The position numbers and the translations under genes are program-made. The notes under the pieces were generated by a model. That model saw only the letters and a program-made list of their open reading frames with translations, made no database searches and was not told the origin of the DNA. Below are positions 15,224-23,489 of a stretch of DNA of 64,000 nt, in pieces (position 1 is the stretch's first letter; every line of letters begins with the position of its first letter). Source of the stretch: Promicromonospora sukumoe 327MFSha3.1. GTDB lineage: Bacteria > Actinomycetota > Actinomycetes > Actinomycetales > Cellulomonadaceae. The DNA lies in assembly GCF_000385135.1 (NCBI RefSeq), contig NZ_ARQM01000012.1, forward strand, positions 310,001 to 374,000, given 5' to 3'.

Positions 15224-16501
15224 ATGACGACCACCGCCCTCACCCGAGGACCCGTCCAGGCCGCCGAACGCTCCCCCGCCCCCGATCTGGCGCGCGGGTT
15301 CATGCTCCTGCTGATCGCGATCGCGAACACGCCGTTCTACCTGTGGGGCAGCGAGGTGGCCGGGATGTCGTCCCACCCCGTCGACGGCTCCGTGGTCGAC
15401 AAGGTGGCCGCATTCCTGATCATCGTCCTCGTGGACCTGCGGACCTACCCGATGTTCGCGTTCCTGTTCGGCTACGGGATGATGCAGCTCTACAACCGGC
15501 AGGTGTCGTCGGGCACGTCCGAGGAGGCCGGGCGGAAGCTCCTGCAGAAGCGCAACTGGCTGCTGCTCGCGTTCGGGTTCGTGCACGCGGCGCTGCTCTG
15601 GATGGGCGACGTGCTCGGCGCGTACGGTCTGGCCGGCCTGCTCATGGTGTGGCTCTTCTTCCAGGTCAAGGACCGTACGCTGCTCGTGTGGACGGGCGTG
15701 CTCTGCGGCCTGCTGGCGATCGGCACGGCGTTCGCCGTGGTGGGCGCGTGGTTCACCGCGCAGATCCCCGCCGACGACCCGGTCGCCCGGGAGATCGCCG
15801 CCGGCTTCGCATCGTCCACCGACGCGATGACGTCGACGTCGTACGTCGCCAGCATCGGTGAGCGCCTGCTGTTCTGGGCGGCTGGAACCGTCGGGCAGGG
15901 CGTGCTGATGCTCGTGGTCCCGATGATGCTCCTGCTCGCCTTCTGGGCGGGGCGCCGCCGCATCCTGGAGAACCCCGGCGAGCACCTGACGCTGCTGCGC
16001 CGCGTGGCGGTCGTGGGCCTCACGATCGGCTGCCTCGGCCCACTCCCGTCTGCGCTCGACCACGTCGGCGCGCTGGCCGTACCGGACCACGCGGCCTGGG
16101 TCTTCCTGCCCGTGCAGGTCCTGACCGGCTTCTTCGGCGGTCTCGGGTACGTCGCCCTGTTCGGCCTGATCGGTCACCGGGTCGCCCAGCGCCGCACCAG
16201 CGCGCCGTCGCGCAACCTGCTGGTCACGGACGGGCCGTTCGCCGGCGCCGTCCAGGCCGTCGGCAAGCGGTCGCTGACCTGTTACCTGCTGCAGTCCGTG
16301 CTGTGCGCGCCGGTTCTGGCCGCGTGGGGCCTCGGGCTCGGCCAGTACCTCAGCTCGTGGAGCATGCTGCTCTACGCCGTGCTGGTCTGGGGGCTCACGG
16401 TGGCGTTCGCCGTCTGGCAGGAGCAGACGGGCCGCCGCGGCCCGGCCGAGGTCGCGCTGCGCCGCCTCGTCTACGGGCGCCCCGTGGCGGCGGCCCGGTA
16501 G
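15224..16501 (+). CDS. DUF418 family integral membrane protein
   Basis: A 425-residue polytopic protein with about nine hydrophobic helices. The family signature is visible in PDLARGFMLLLIAIANTPFY near the N-terminus, then TYPMFAFLFGYGMMQLYNRQ, and the C-terminal block GKRSLTCYLLQSVLCAPVL followed by WEQTGRRGPAEVALRRLVYG-like sequence (here QEQTGRRGPAEVALRRLVYG). Members are related to acyltransferase-3-like membrane proteins such as YeiB, but no reaction is established. Start ATG 15224; the upstream spacer from the SNF2 gene is 43 bp, so the two may be co-transcribed. The stop overlaps the left arm of a terminator palindrome. Confidence 0.88.
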   Translation: MTTTALTRGPVQAAERSPAPDLARGFMLLLIAIANTPFYLWGSEVAGMSSHPVDGSVVDKVAAFLIIVLVDLRTYPMFAFLFGYGMMQLYNRQVSSGTSEEAGRKLLQKRNWLLLAFGFVHAALLWMGDVLGAYGLAGLLMVWLFFQVKDRTLLVWTGVLCGLLAIGTAFAVVGAWFTAQIPADDPVAREIAAGFASSTDAMTSTSYVASIGERLLFWAAGTVGQGVLMLVVPMMLLLAFWAGRRRILENPGEHLTLLRRVAVVGLTIGCLGPLPSALDHVGALAVPDHAAWVFLPVQVLTGFFGGLGYVALFGLIGHRVAQRRTSAPSRNLLVTDGPFAGAVQAVGKRSLTCYLLQSVLCAPVLAAWGLGLGQYLSSWSMLLYAVLVWGLTVAFAVWQEQTGRRGPAEVALRRLVYGRPVAAAR

Positions 16502-16578
16502 AGGTGCGCTTCTACCCAGTCATTCGGCCCGCAACCGACGTGGTTCCGGGCCGAATGACTGGGTAGAGGCGCACTCTC
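16501..16578. terminator. Long palindrome between convergent genes (copy 2 of a shared repeat)
   Basis: Arms of about 31 nt (16501-16531 and 16547-16578) pair almost perfectly. The core GTGCGCTTCTACCCAGTCAT is the same sequence as the palindrome at 1265-1339, including the inner bases. It begins in the DUF418 stop codon and ends in the stop codon of the convergent repeat protein, so it exactly fills the gap. Confidence 0.65.
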
Positions 16579-16849
16579 AGGCCGGGAACGAGTCCACGGC
16601 GTCGTCCACGCCGTCGCCGTCGGCGTCCACGGAGATGGTCCGCGTGCCGCCGGCGGTCTCCACGACGACGTCGGGCACGCCGTCCCCGTCGGTGTCGTAC
16701 AGCTCGACGTCGGGCACGCCGTCGCCGTCGTAGTCCTCGAACTGGGCGTCCACGACGCCGTCGCCGTCGGTGTCTGCGACCTCGACGTCCGTGACGCCGT
16801 CGCCGTCGAGGTCGAACTTGCCGGGCTTGTCGGCCAGGAACTCGGACAC
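16577..16849 (-). CDS. Small DxDGDG-repeat (thrombospondin type 3-like) acidic protein
   Basis: A 90-residue protein made almost entirely of five calcium-loop-like repeats: DLDGDGVTD, DTDGDGVVD, DYDGDGVPD, DTDGDGVPD and DADGDGVDD, spaced by short beta-prone segments. Such Asp-rich loops bind Ca2+ in thrombospondin type 3 and dockerin/EF-hand-like domains. There is no signal peptide: the N-terminus is MSEFLADKPGKF and the start has AAGGAGAAG six bases upstream. As read it is therefore cytoplasmic, or it leaves by a non-classical route. No enzyme domain is attached. Role unknown; calcium or other cation binding is inference. Confidence 0.75.
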   Translation of the reverse strand: MSEFLADKPGKFDLDGDGVTDVEVADTDGDGVVDAQFEDYDGDGVPDVELYDTDGDGVPDVVVETAGGTRTISVDADGDGVDDAVDSFPA

Positions 16850-16949
16850 GTGCTTCTCCTTGCTGATCGCTGTCTCAGGTCGTGCTCGGTGCTCCCCCGA
16901 TCATGCACCACGCGGGCCCCGATCCACCGCCGGTCGAGCCCGGATCACA

Positions 16950-16998
16950 CCGCTGGTCGAGCTTGTCGAGACCCTGGTCCCGACAAGCTCGACAGCGG
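16950..16998. repeat. Intergenic inverted repeat, copy of a dispersed 25-nt element
   Basis: Bases 16950-16974 (CCGCTGGTCGAGCTTGTCGA then GACCC) are the exact reverse complement of 37296-37320. A second, diverged inverted copy (CGACAAGCTCGACAGCGG) follows at about 16981-16998, making a hairpin upstream of the SH3b gene. The region 16850-17064 otherwise holds only the promoters of the two divergent flanking genes. Confidence 0.7.
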
Positions 16999-17064
16999 AC
17001 CCGCCGCCCGAAATTCCACCCGCTTCGCCTCGCGGGCGAAAAAGGTGGCGCTTACATTCAGGGC

Positions 17065-18351
17065 ATGGTGACCCAGGCCCGCACTCCCCGACGCCGCGCC
17101 GCCCTCCTGGCGGCGACCACCTGCGCTCTCCTGGTCGTCTCGGGCACGGCCGTCGCCGCCGTCGCGCCGAGCACCGGGTCCGGCCAGGACCTCGCCGCCC
17201 AGGCCTGGTCCGTCGACCTCGACGCCGTCGGCCCGGACGACGCCGGGGTGCGACATGCGGACGAGGGGCTCCGCATCGCCGTCCCGGATGCCCCGGCCGA
17301 CGCCGGAAGAGCTGGCGCCGACAGGCCCCGGGAGGCGGCGGGCCAGCTCGTCGCCGACCCGGTGGAGCTCGGTTCCCCTGCGACCGGCGTCGCCGCCGAG
17401 GTAGACGCCGCCACGCCCGACGGCACGTCCGTGCTCGTGGACGTGCGCGGCCGGCTCGCCGAGGAGGGCCCCGACTCGTGGACCGAGTGGGTTCCGGCGG
17501 GCGAGCGGCTCCCGGTCGCGTCCGCGACCCTCCAGGCGCGCGTCACGCTCGTGGGCGACAGCGACGTGACCCCGACCGTGCGAGAGGTGACGCTCACGCC
17601 CGAGGTGGAGCGGTCGCGGTCCCTGCAGGAGGTCGAGGTCCAGGCCAAGGCCGACGGGCGCAGCTACAAGGTCTTCGCGACCCGCGAGGGCCTGGTGGGC
17701 GGCACCACCGCCAACGGGCACGTCATCAAGAAGCGTGACCACTTCGTCGCCCTGCCGTCCCGGCGCGGGCTGGCGGCCAAGAACTCGGGCAGCTACTCGG
17801 TGCGGGTCTGCGCCGAGCGCACCGGCCGGTGCGCGTACGCGCCGGTGTGGGACGTCGGCCCCTGGAACACCAAGGACGACCACTGGAACGGGTCGAAGAA
17901 GCGCGAGTCGTGGGACGACCTGCCGCGGGGCCTGCCCCAGGCCCAGGCCGCCTACGAGGACGGCTACAACAAGGGGAAGGACGGGTTCGGCCGCAAGGTC
18001 GCGAACCCCGCGGGGATCGACCTGGGCGACGGCACCTTCTGGGACGGCCTCGGCCTGAAGGACAACGCCTGGACCACCGTGACCTACCTGTGGACCGGCA
18101 ACGGGCCGAAGGGCGTCGTGCGCACCAGCGGCCGGCCCCTGACGGTGCGGTCCGGCCCCGGCACGAACCACTCCGCCGTCGGGCAGGCCGGGCGGTTCAC
18201 CAACGTCGTGATCGAGTGCACCGCGAAGGGCAGCCGCGTGGACGGCTACTACGGCGTCAGCAACGTGTGGAACCGGATCGGGCCGGGCAACTGGATCTCG
18301 GACGCGTACGTCAACACGGGTTCCAGCGGCCCGGCTGCCAAGGCCTGCTGA
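17065..18351 (+). CDS. Secreted protein with C-terminal bacterial SH3 domain
   Basis: A 428-residue exported protein. The N-terminus MVTQARTPRRRAALLAATTC is a basic region leading into a hydrophobic core (ALLVVSGTAVAAVA), a Sec-type signal peptide, possibly Tat-like given the RRR. The middle (about 60-280) is not recognised; it contains beta-rich stretches such as TSVLVDVRGRL and TEWVPAGERLPVASATLQAR. The C-terminal about 75 residues are SH3b-like: SGRPLTVRSGPGTNHSAVGQ, then FTNVVIECTAKGSRVDGYYG and WNRIGPGNWISDAYV. SH3b domains bind peptidoglycan, so a wall-associated role is likely. A promoter may lie in the 17000-17060 region (GGCGCTTACATTC). Confidence 0.82.
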   Translation: MVTQARTPRRRAALLAATTCALLVVSGTAVAAVAPSTGSGQDLAAQAWSVDLDAVGPDDAGVRHADEGLRIAVPDAPADAGRAGADRPREAAGQLVADPVELGSPATGVAAEVDAATPDGTSVLVDVRGRLAEEGPDSWTEWVPAGERLPVASATLQARVTLVGDSDVTPTVREVTLTPEVERSRSLQEVEVQAKADGRSYKVFATREGLVGGTTANGHVIKKRDHFVALPSRRGLAAKNSGSYSVRVCAERTGRCAYAPVWDVGPWNTKDDHWNGSKKRESWDDLPRGLPQAQAAYEDGYNKGKDGFGRKVANPAGIDLGDGTFWDGLGLKDNAWTTVTYLWTGNGPKGVVRTSGRPLTVRSGPGTNHSAVGQAGRFTNVVIECTAKGSRVDGYYGVSNVWNRIGPGNWISDAYVNTGSSGPAAKAC

Positions 18352-18360
18352 CCCCACCCA

Positions 18361-18406
18361 CGTGTCAGACGTACAGATCACTCCCGTGACCTGTACGTCT
18401 GACACG
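18361..18406. terminator. Palindrome between SH3b gene and MFS gene (GTGTCAGACG family)
   Basis: Perfect 16-bp arms CGTGTCAGACGTACAG (18361-18376) and complement (18391-18406), with a further TCAC/GTGA pairing inside. It lies between two convergent genes, ten bases past one stop and six before the other. The outer arm GTGTCAGACG is shared with the palindrome at 55512-55553. Confidence 0.65.
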
Positions 18407-18411
18407 GAGGG

Positions 18412-19653
18412 TCAGGCGCGGCGGACCGCGCCGACCAGGCCCGCCGCCGCCACGCCGACCACCACGGCCGCCAGCAGCGGCAGCGCCGCCACGCCCGACC
18501 CGGCCACGACGGCGGAGGCGAGCGCTGCCCCGACGGCGATCCCGCCGTTGAACAGCACCGGGATCAGCGCCCCGGCGAACGAGCGGCGCTCCGGCCCGGC
18601 CAGGCGCAGGATCAGCGTCTGCGCGAACGGCGGCATGGCGCCCGACACCACGCCCCAGGCCACGACGACGGCGACCCCCACCACGGGGCCGGCGTCCGCG
18701 CCCAGCCCGAGCACGGCCAGCGCCGTCGCCGCCACGCTCACCACGAGCGCCGGGCCGCTGCGCTCCCCGAGCCGTCCGGCCAGCGCGACGCCGACGGCGG
18801 AGGCAAGCCCGAACACCAGGAGCAGGGTGCTCATCCCGCCCGGCAGCGCGTGTGCCGGGGCCTCCGCGAGCCGCGTGATGTACGTGTACGCGCCGTAGTG
18901 CCCGACCAGGACCAGGGCCACGAGGCCGGTCACGGTCAGCAGCCGGCCCATGCCTCCGGCCGCCGCGCGGGTGCCCCCCGCGGCCTGGTCCGCCGGGGTG
19001 CCGGGCGCGCCGTCGGGCACCGCGGCGCGGGCGACGACCAGGCGGACCGCGACCGCGGCGAGCAGCCCGAGGACCGCGAGGGCCCAGAAGGCGGCGCGCC
19101 AGCCGGTGGCGTCGGCCACGAGGCGCGCCAGCGGGGTGCCGACCACCATCCCGAGCGTCGCCCCACCGAGCACGACGGCGATGGCGCGACCGAGCAGCCG
19201 GTCGGGCACGAGGTCGGCGACGTGCGCGTTGGTCGTGGCCCACAGCAGGCCGACGGCGGCCGCGCCCAGCACCCGTGCGCCGACCGCCACCTGGAAGGTC
19301 GGGGCCAGGGCGGTGAGCGCCGAGGACAGCGCGAGGACGGCCAGGCCACCGGCGATCACGGCGCGGCGGTCCAGGCGGCGGGTGAGCCGGACGAGCGGGA
19401 AGCTCAGCACCACCACCACGGCCGCCCACACCGAGACGAGCAGCCCCGTGCTCGACTCCGCGACGCCGAGGCCTGTGCTCATCTGCTGGAGCACCGCCGT
19501 GGGCAGCATCTCGGCGGTGACCATGAACAGCGTCCCGGCGCCGAGCACGAGCAGGGAGGGCCACGGCAGGGTGCCGGGCTCGGGGCCGGCCGGGGCGGCC
19601 GGAACGGTATCGACGCTGGTGGGGGCGGCTGGTGCGGAGCCTGTCGTGTCCAT
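18412..19653 (-). CDS. MFS transporter (DHA1-like drug/metabolite exporter)
   Basis: A 413-residue major facilitator with about 12 hydrophobic helices. Helix 1 is SLLVLGAGTLFMVTAEMLPT and the family A-like loop LVRLTRRLDRRAVIAGGLAV lies between helices 2 and 3. The length, the charged loop and the absence of a substrate motif fit the sugar/drug efflux (AraJ/YdhP-like) group of DHA1. It would export a small molecule using the proton gradient. The ATG at 19653 is chosen; longer readings run through the divergent promoter. It shares a promoter region with a MerR regulator on the other strand, which probably activates it. Confidence 0.88.
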   Translation of the reverse strand: MDTTGSAPAAPTSVDTVPAAPAGPEPGTLPWPSLLVLGAGTLFMVTAEMLPTAVLQQMSTGLGVAESSTGLLVSVWAAVVVVLSFPLVRLTRRLDRRAVIAGGLAVLALSSALTALAPTFQVAVGARVLGAAAVGLLWATTNAHVADLVPDRLLGRAIAVVLGGATLGMVVGTPLARLVADATGWRAAFWALAVLGLLAAVAVRLVVARAAVPDGAPGTPADQAAGGTRAAAGGMGRLLTVTGLVALVLVGHYGAYTYITRLAEAPAHALPGGMSTLLLVFGLASAVGVALAGRLGERSGPALVVSVAATALAVLGLGADAGPVVGVAVVVAWGVVSGAMPPFAQTLILRLAGPERRSFAGALIPVLFNGGIAVGAALASAVVAGSGVAALPLLAAVVVGVAAAGLVGAVRRA

Positions 19654-19670
19654 GCTCGCCACGCTAAAGT

Positions 19671-19686
19671 TTGACACTGGTGTCAA
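19671..19686. promoter_or_regulatory. MerR-type palindromic operator in divergent promoter
   Basis: TTGACACTGGTGTCAA is a perfect 16-bp palindrome. Read toward the MFS gene, a TTGACA -35-like hexamer precedes it and an AT-rich TTTAGC follows about 18-19 bp later, the elongated spacer expected for MerR activation, with the operator inside the spacer. It also lies 28 bp upstream of the MerR start. Confidence 0.6.
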
Positions 19687-19713
19687 TGTCAAGGCCCTGC
19701 CCGGAGGTACGTC

Positions 19714-20109
19714 ATGAAGATCGGTGAGCTCGCCACGCGGACCGGTGTCACGACCCGGCTGATCAGGTACTACGAGCAGCAGGACCTGCTCGAGGCGGAC
19801 CGGGCGGCCAACGGCTACCGGACGTACACGGAGGAGCACGTGGAGCGGGTGTCCCGCGTTGCCGGCCTGGTCCAGGCGGGCATCCCGACCCGGCTGGTCA
19901 AGATCCTGATCGACGCCGAGGACGCTGCGAACCGCGAGGACCCGACCTGCCCGCGCGAGGTCGCCGAGCAGCTCGCCACCGAGCTGGTGGGCGTCCAGGC
20001 GCGCATCGACTGCCTGACCCGCAGCCGGGACTCGATCCGGAAGTTCCTGACGGCGACCCAGCACGAGGTGCTGCTGCGGGAGGAACGGGAGTCGGCGGCC
20101 GCCGTCTGA
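19714..20109 (+). CDS. MerR family transcriptional regulator
   Basis: A 131-residue regulator. The winged helix-turn-helix begins at residue 1 (MKIGELATRTGVTTRLIRYY, then EQQDLLEADRAANGYRTYTE), followed by the linker EHVERVSRVAGLVQAGIPTR and a dimerisation coiled coil to the end. It contains single Cys residues (about 80 and 103) but no clustered metal ligands, so it resembles the drug- or redox-responsive rather than metal-type members. The start has CCGGAGGT eight bases upstream. It is divergent from an MFS exporter with a perfect palindrome between, so the exporter is the likely target. Confidence 0.92.
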   Translation: MKIGELATRTGVTTRLIRYYEQQDLLEADRAANGYRTYTEEHVERVSRVAGLVQAGIPTRLVKILIDAEDAANREDPTCPREVAEQLATELVGVQARIDCLTRSRDSIRKFLTATQHEVLLREERESAAAV

Positions 20110-20130
20110 CGCTCCCCCGCTGTGCCGCTG

Positions 20131-20224
20131 TGCCGAAGTGGAACTGTGGCGAGATAGAACCGGGGCCGGAGTGCTGATCAGCGCTCCGGCCCCGCTTCTA
20201 TCTCGCCAGGGTTCTACCTCGGCA
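20131..20224. terminator. Long imperfect palindrome between MerR and DivIVA-domain genes
   Basis: Arms of about 42 nt (20131-20172 and 20183-20224) pair with roughly six mismatches; the best paired section is GGCGAGATAGAA and GGGGCCGGAG. It fills the gap between convergent genes and is the likely terminator for both. No U-tract is seen. Confidence 0.6.
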
Positions 20225-20229
20225 GGGGG

Positions 20230-20781
20230 TCACTCGACCCCGAGCAGGACCTCCACCGCACGGCTGAGGAACGCGTCGACGGAGGCCTCGTCGTAGGCCT
20301 CCGGGCCGCGGGCCCGGCCGAAGGTCGCCGACCGGATGTCCCCGGCCGTCAGCGGCTCCTGACGGTCGAAGTAGCCGATCAGCCGGTCGCACAGGTCGTC
20401 GACGTCGTCCTTGTCGTAGCCCTGCGAGCCGCGGTCGGCAGGGCCGAACTTCTCGCCGTCGGGCCGGCCCAGACGCCCGTACAGGGAACGGGCCCGCTCG
20501 GCGAGCGCGTTCATCCAGGCCTGCTGTCCGTGTGCCGCCGCGTACTCCGCGCGCTGCCGCGCGATGAACGCCGCCTCCAGGCGGTCGAGCGCCGCGTCTA
20601 CCTCGTGGGTGTTGTACCCGCCGCGGGTCAGGTCGAAGGTCGAGGCCTGGATGTCGGCACTCGTCAGCCGATCCGCGGTACGTCCCTCGTACGCCTGCCG
20701 GGCGTGCTCGAAGAACTCGTCGACCTCGTCCTTGTCGTACCCGGTGCGCATCGCGGGCACGCTGTTGAACATCCCACTCAC
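20230..20781 (-). CDS. DivIVA-domain protein
   Basis: A 183-residue protein with at least three copies of the short DivIVA-type motif. These are [20 protein letters not shown] at the N-terminus, [20 protein letters not shown] in the middle and [20 protein letters not shown] further on, each preceded or followed by a DI..STFxxxRG unit ([27 protein letters not shown]). This is the actinobacterial DivIVA-domain type rather than full DivIVA/Wag31, lacking the long coiled coil. Its start overlaps the rlmN stop by four bases, so it is translated with rlmN. A role in polar or septal positioning is possible but unproven. Confidence 0.85.
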   Translation of the reverse strand: MSGMFNSVPAMRTGYDKDEVDEFFEHARQAYEGRTADRLTSADIQASTFDLTRGGYNTHEVDAALDRLEAAFIARQRAEYAAAHGQQAWMNALAERARSLYGRLGRPDGEKFGPADRGSQGYDKDDVDDLCDRLIGYFDRQEPLTAGDIRSATFGRARGPEAYDEASVDAFLSRAVEVLLGVE

Positions 20782-21938
20782 TCGTCGTCCTCCTCAGCCG
20801 CCAGCTGCCCGCAGGCCCCGTCGATGTCGCTCCCGCGGGTGTCACGGATAGTGGTCGGGATCCCGTGACCGCGCAATCGTGCCACAAACTCGTCCTCGAC
20901 ATCCCGGTCGCTCGCGGTCCAGATGGAGCCGGGAGTCGGGTTGAGCGGGATGGGGTTGACGTGCACCCAGCCGCGCCCGCGGGAGTTGAGCTTCTCGCCC
21001 AGCAGGTCGGCCCGCCAGGCGTGGTCGTTCATGTCCTTGATGAGGGCGTACTCGATGGAGACGCGACGCCCGGTCACCTCGAAGTAGTTCCGCGCGGCGT
21101 CCAGCGTCTCGTCGACGCTCCAGCGGGTGTTGATCGGCACCAGCTCGGAGCGCAGGTCGTCGTCCGGCGCGTGCAGCGAGAGGGCGAGCGTCACCGGGAT
21201 GCCCTCCTTGGTGAGCTTCTGCATGGCCGGGACCAGGCCCACCGTGGAGACCGTGATGTTGCGCGCCGACATGCCGAGGCCCTCGGGCTGCGGCGCCACC
21301 AGCGTGCGGACCGTCTCGATCACGGCCTTGTAGTTGGCCAGCGGCTCGCCCATGCCCATGAAGACCAGGTTGTTCAGCCGGGTGACACCGCCGGGGATCT
21401 CGCCGTCGGCCAGCGAGCGGAAGGCCGCGCGCACCTGCTCCAGGATCTCCGCCGTGGACAGGTTGCGGGTCAGGCCGAGCTGGCCCGTGGCGCAGAACGG
21501 GCACGCCATGCCGCAGCCGGCCTGGCTCGAGACGCACAGCGTGGTGCGGTTCGGGTAGCGCATGAGCACCGACTCGACCTTGGCGTCGTCGAACAGGTGC
21601 CACAGCGTCTTGACCGTGGTGCCGCCGTCGGCCTCCAGCTTGCGCGTGGGGCGGATGAGCTGCGGGAACATCGTCGCAGCCAGCGCCTCGCGGGACTTCG
21701 CCGGGAGGTCCGTCATCTGCGCCGCGTCGCTGGTGTAGTGCGTGAAGTAGTGCGTGGCGAGCTGCTTGGCCCGGAAGGCCGGCTCCCCCGCCTCCACCAC
21801 GGACGCCACCCGCTCCTCGGGCGTCAGGTCGGCGAAGTGCTTCGGCGGCTTGCCGCGGCGCTTCGGCGCCATCTGGAGCGGGATCGCCGGGGTCTCGTCC
21901 GAAGGACGGACGGTCGGCTGGGCAAGGGGAGTTTTCAT
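20778..21938 (-). CDS. rlmN: Dual-specificity rRNA/tRNA adenine-C2 methyltransferase RlmN
   Basis: RlmN is a radical-SAM enzyme that methylates C2 of A2503 in 23S rRNA and A37 in some tRNAs. The 386-residue protein has the CxxxCxxC cluster ligands in [16 protein letters not shown] (Cys 142, 146, 149), the SAM-binding [12 protein letters not shown], and the conserved Cys in [13 protein letters not shown] near the C-terminus; the other catalytic Cys is expected in the C-terminal methyl-transfer loop. N-terminal region ([20 protein letters not shown]) matches the family. The start overlaps the cdsA stop by one base, placing it in the frr-cdsA-rlmN run. Confidence 0.95.
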   Translation of the reverse strand: MKTPLAQPTVRPSDETPAIPLQMAPKRRGKPPKHFADLTPEERVASVVEAGEPAFRAKQLATHYFTHYTSDAAQMTDLPAKSREALAATMFPQLIRPTRKLEADGGTTVKTLWHLFDDAKVESVLMRYPNRTTLCVSSQAGCGMACPFCATGQLGLTRNLSTAEILEQVRAAFRSLADGEIPGGVTRLNNLVFMGMGEPLANYKAVIETVRTLVAPQPEGLGMSARNITVSTVGLVPAMQKLTKEGIPVTLALSLHAPDDDLRSELVPINTRWSVDETLDAARNYFEVTGRRVSIEYALIKDMNDHAWRADLLGEKLNSRGRGWVHVNPIPLNPTPGSIWTASDRDVEDEFVARLRGHGIPTTIRDTRGSDIDGACGQLAAEEDDE

Positions 21939-22825
21939 CAGGCAACCACCGAGAGCACGAGATAGACGAAGGGCGCTGTGATGACCAGCGAGTCGAGGCG
22001 GTCCAGCACGCCCCCGTGCCCCGGGAGCAATGAGCCCATGTCCTTCAATTCTAGGTCACGCTTGAGGAGAGACTCGGCGAGATCGCCCACCGTGGCAGTG
22101 ATGGCGGTCATGACGCCGAGCGCGACCCCGAGGACCGGGCTCTCGCCCAGCCCGTAGACCGAACCGAGCACGCCCACGACCGTGGCCAGCACGATCGAGC
22201 CGGCGAGGCCCTCCCAGGACTTCTTGGGGCTCACCGTCGGGGCCAGCGGGTGCCGACCCAGCATGACGCCGGCGATGTAGCCGCCGGTGTCGTTGGCGAC
22301 CGCCAAGAGAATGAACAGCGCGACGCGGATCTCGCCGTCGTGCTGCGCGAGCATCAGCACCACGAACCCGGCCAGGAACGGCAGGTAGGACGCGGCGAAG
22401 ATCGCCGCCGCCGAGTCCCGCACGGCGCTGAGGCCGGAGCCGTCCAGCGCCCGCCACACCACGGTCGCGGCCACGGTCAGCACGAAGGCCACGAACAGCG
22501 CCTCCGGACCGCCCCGGTACGCGGAGACCACCATGCCCGCGGTGCCCACGAAGAGCGGGACCATGGGCAGCCGCAGGTCACGGCGCGCGAACGCCTGCCG
22601 CAGCTCCCACAGCCCCGCCCACAGCAGGAGCACCACGAACAGGACGAACGGTTCGGGTCGCCAGTACAGCGACGCGCCGACGACGCCGAGCAGGCCGACG
22701 CCCACGAGGATCGCTGCGGGCAGGTTGCGGCCCGCGCGCGACGTCTTCGCGGCGGGTACGGGTTCTGGGCTCACTGCGGTGTGCGCGTTGTCTCGCTCTG
22801 TTCTGTCTCGAGGCGGTGCGGGCAT
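21938..22825 (-). CDS. cdsA: Phosphatidate cytidylyltransferase
   Basis: CdsA makes CDP-diacylglycerol from phosphatidate and CTP at the membrane, feeding phospholipid synthesis. The 295-residue protein has a 30-residue polar leader and about eight TM helices. The signature near the C-terminus can be read: [20 protein letters not shown], then [20 protein letters not shown] and [14 protein letters not shown], which hold the metal-binding Asp residues. The stop shares a base with the rlmN start and the start overlaps the frr stop, so frr-cdsA-rlmN are translationally linked. Confidence 0.95.
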   Translation of the reverse strand: MPAPPRDRTERDNAHTAVSPEPVPAAKTSRAGRNLPAAILVGVGLLGVVGASLYWRPEPFVLFVVLLLWAGLWELRQAFARRDLRLPMVPLFVGTAGMVVSAYRGGPEALFVAFVLTVAATVVWRALDGSGLSAVRDSAAAIFAASYLPFLAGFVVLMLAQHDGEIRVALFILLAVANDTGGYIAGVMLGRHPLAPTVSPKKSWEGLAGSIVLATVVGVLGSVYGLGESPVLGVALGVMTAITATVGDLAESLLKRDLELKDMGSLLPGHGGVLDRLDSLVITAPFVYLVLSVVA

Positions 22826-23385
22826 CAGACCTCGAGCAGCTCGCTCTCCTTGCTGGAGAGCAGCTGGTCGATCATGTCGACGTGGCTCTTGGTCAGCTTG
22901 TCCAGCTCCTTCTCCGCGCGCACGACCTCGTCCTCGCCGGCCTCGCCGTCCTTGACGATGCGGTCCAGCGTCTCCTTGGCCTTGCGGCGGATGTTGCGCA
23001 CCGAGACGCGCGAGTCCTCGGCCTTCGACTTGGCGAGCTTCACGTAGTCGCGGCGGCGCTCCTCCGTCAGGGAGGGCAGCACGATGCGGATGGCGTTGCC
23101 GTCGGTCGCCGGGTTCACGCCCAGGTCGGAGTCGCGCAGCGCCTTCTCGACGGCGGGCACGGAGCCCTTGTCGAAGGGGGCGACCAGCACGGTCCGCGCG
23201 TCGGGGATGTTGAACGACGCCAGCTGCTGCAGCGGCGTGGGCGCGCCGTAGTAGTCGACGGTGATCTTGCTGAACATCCCGGCGTTCGCGCGGCCGGTGC
23301 GGATGCCCGCGAAGTCCTCCTTGGCGACCTCGATCGCCTTCTCCATCTTTTCCTCGGCTTCGAGGAGGGTCTCGTCGATCACCAC
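22825..23385 (-). CDS. frr: Ribosome recycling factor
   Basis: RRF, with EF-G, splits the post-termination ribosome. At 186 residues it has the usual length (about 185). The three-helix bundle is evident: [20 protein letters not shown] and [20 protein letters not shown] at the N-terminus, [19 protein letters not shown] in the head domain and [20 protein letters not shown] at the C-terminus. It lies between pyrH and cdsA as in most actinobacteria, with a 104-bp spacer to pyrH. Confidence 0.97.
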   Translation of the reverse strand: MVIDETLLEAEEKMEKAIEVAKEDFAGIRTGRANAGMFSKITVDYYGAPTPLQQLASFNIPDARTVLVAPFDKGSVPAVEKALRDSDLGVNPATDGNAIRIVLPSLTEERRRDYVKLAKSKAEDSRVSVRNIRRKAKETLDRIVKDGEAGEDEVVRAEKELDKLTKSHVDMIDQLLSSKESELLEV

Positions 23386-23489
23386 TGCTCCTGTCGTTGG
23401 TCTACGGGTGGTGCCGGGGCCACTCTACGGACACTTTGCCCGGCTACCGAAAGGATCGCGAGTTCCCGGGCGGGCCCGGGTCCCGCGGT

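Noticed and set aside
16600-16840. Short tandem nucleotide repeats suggesting a CRISPR or satellite array
   Set aside because: The repeats encode DxDGDG loops in frame with variable spacers of 6-20 codons; no constant repeat/spacer layout.
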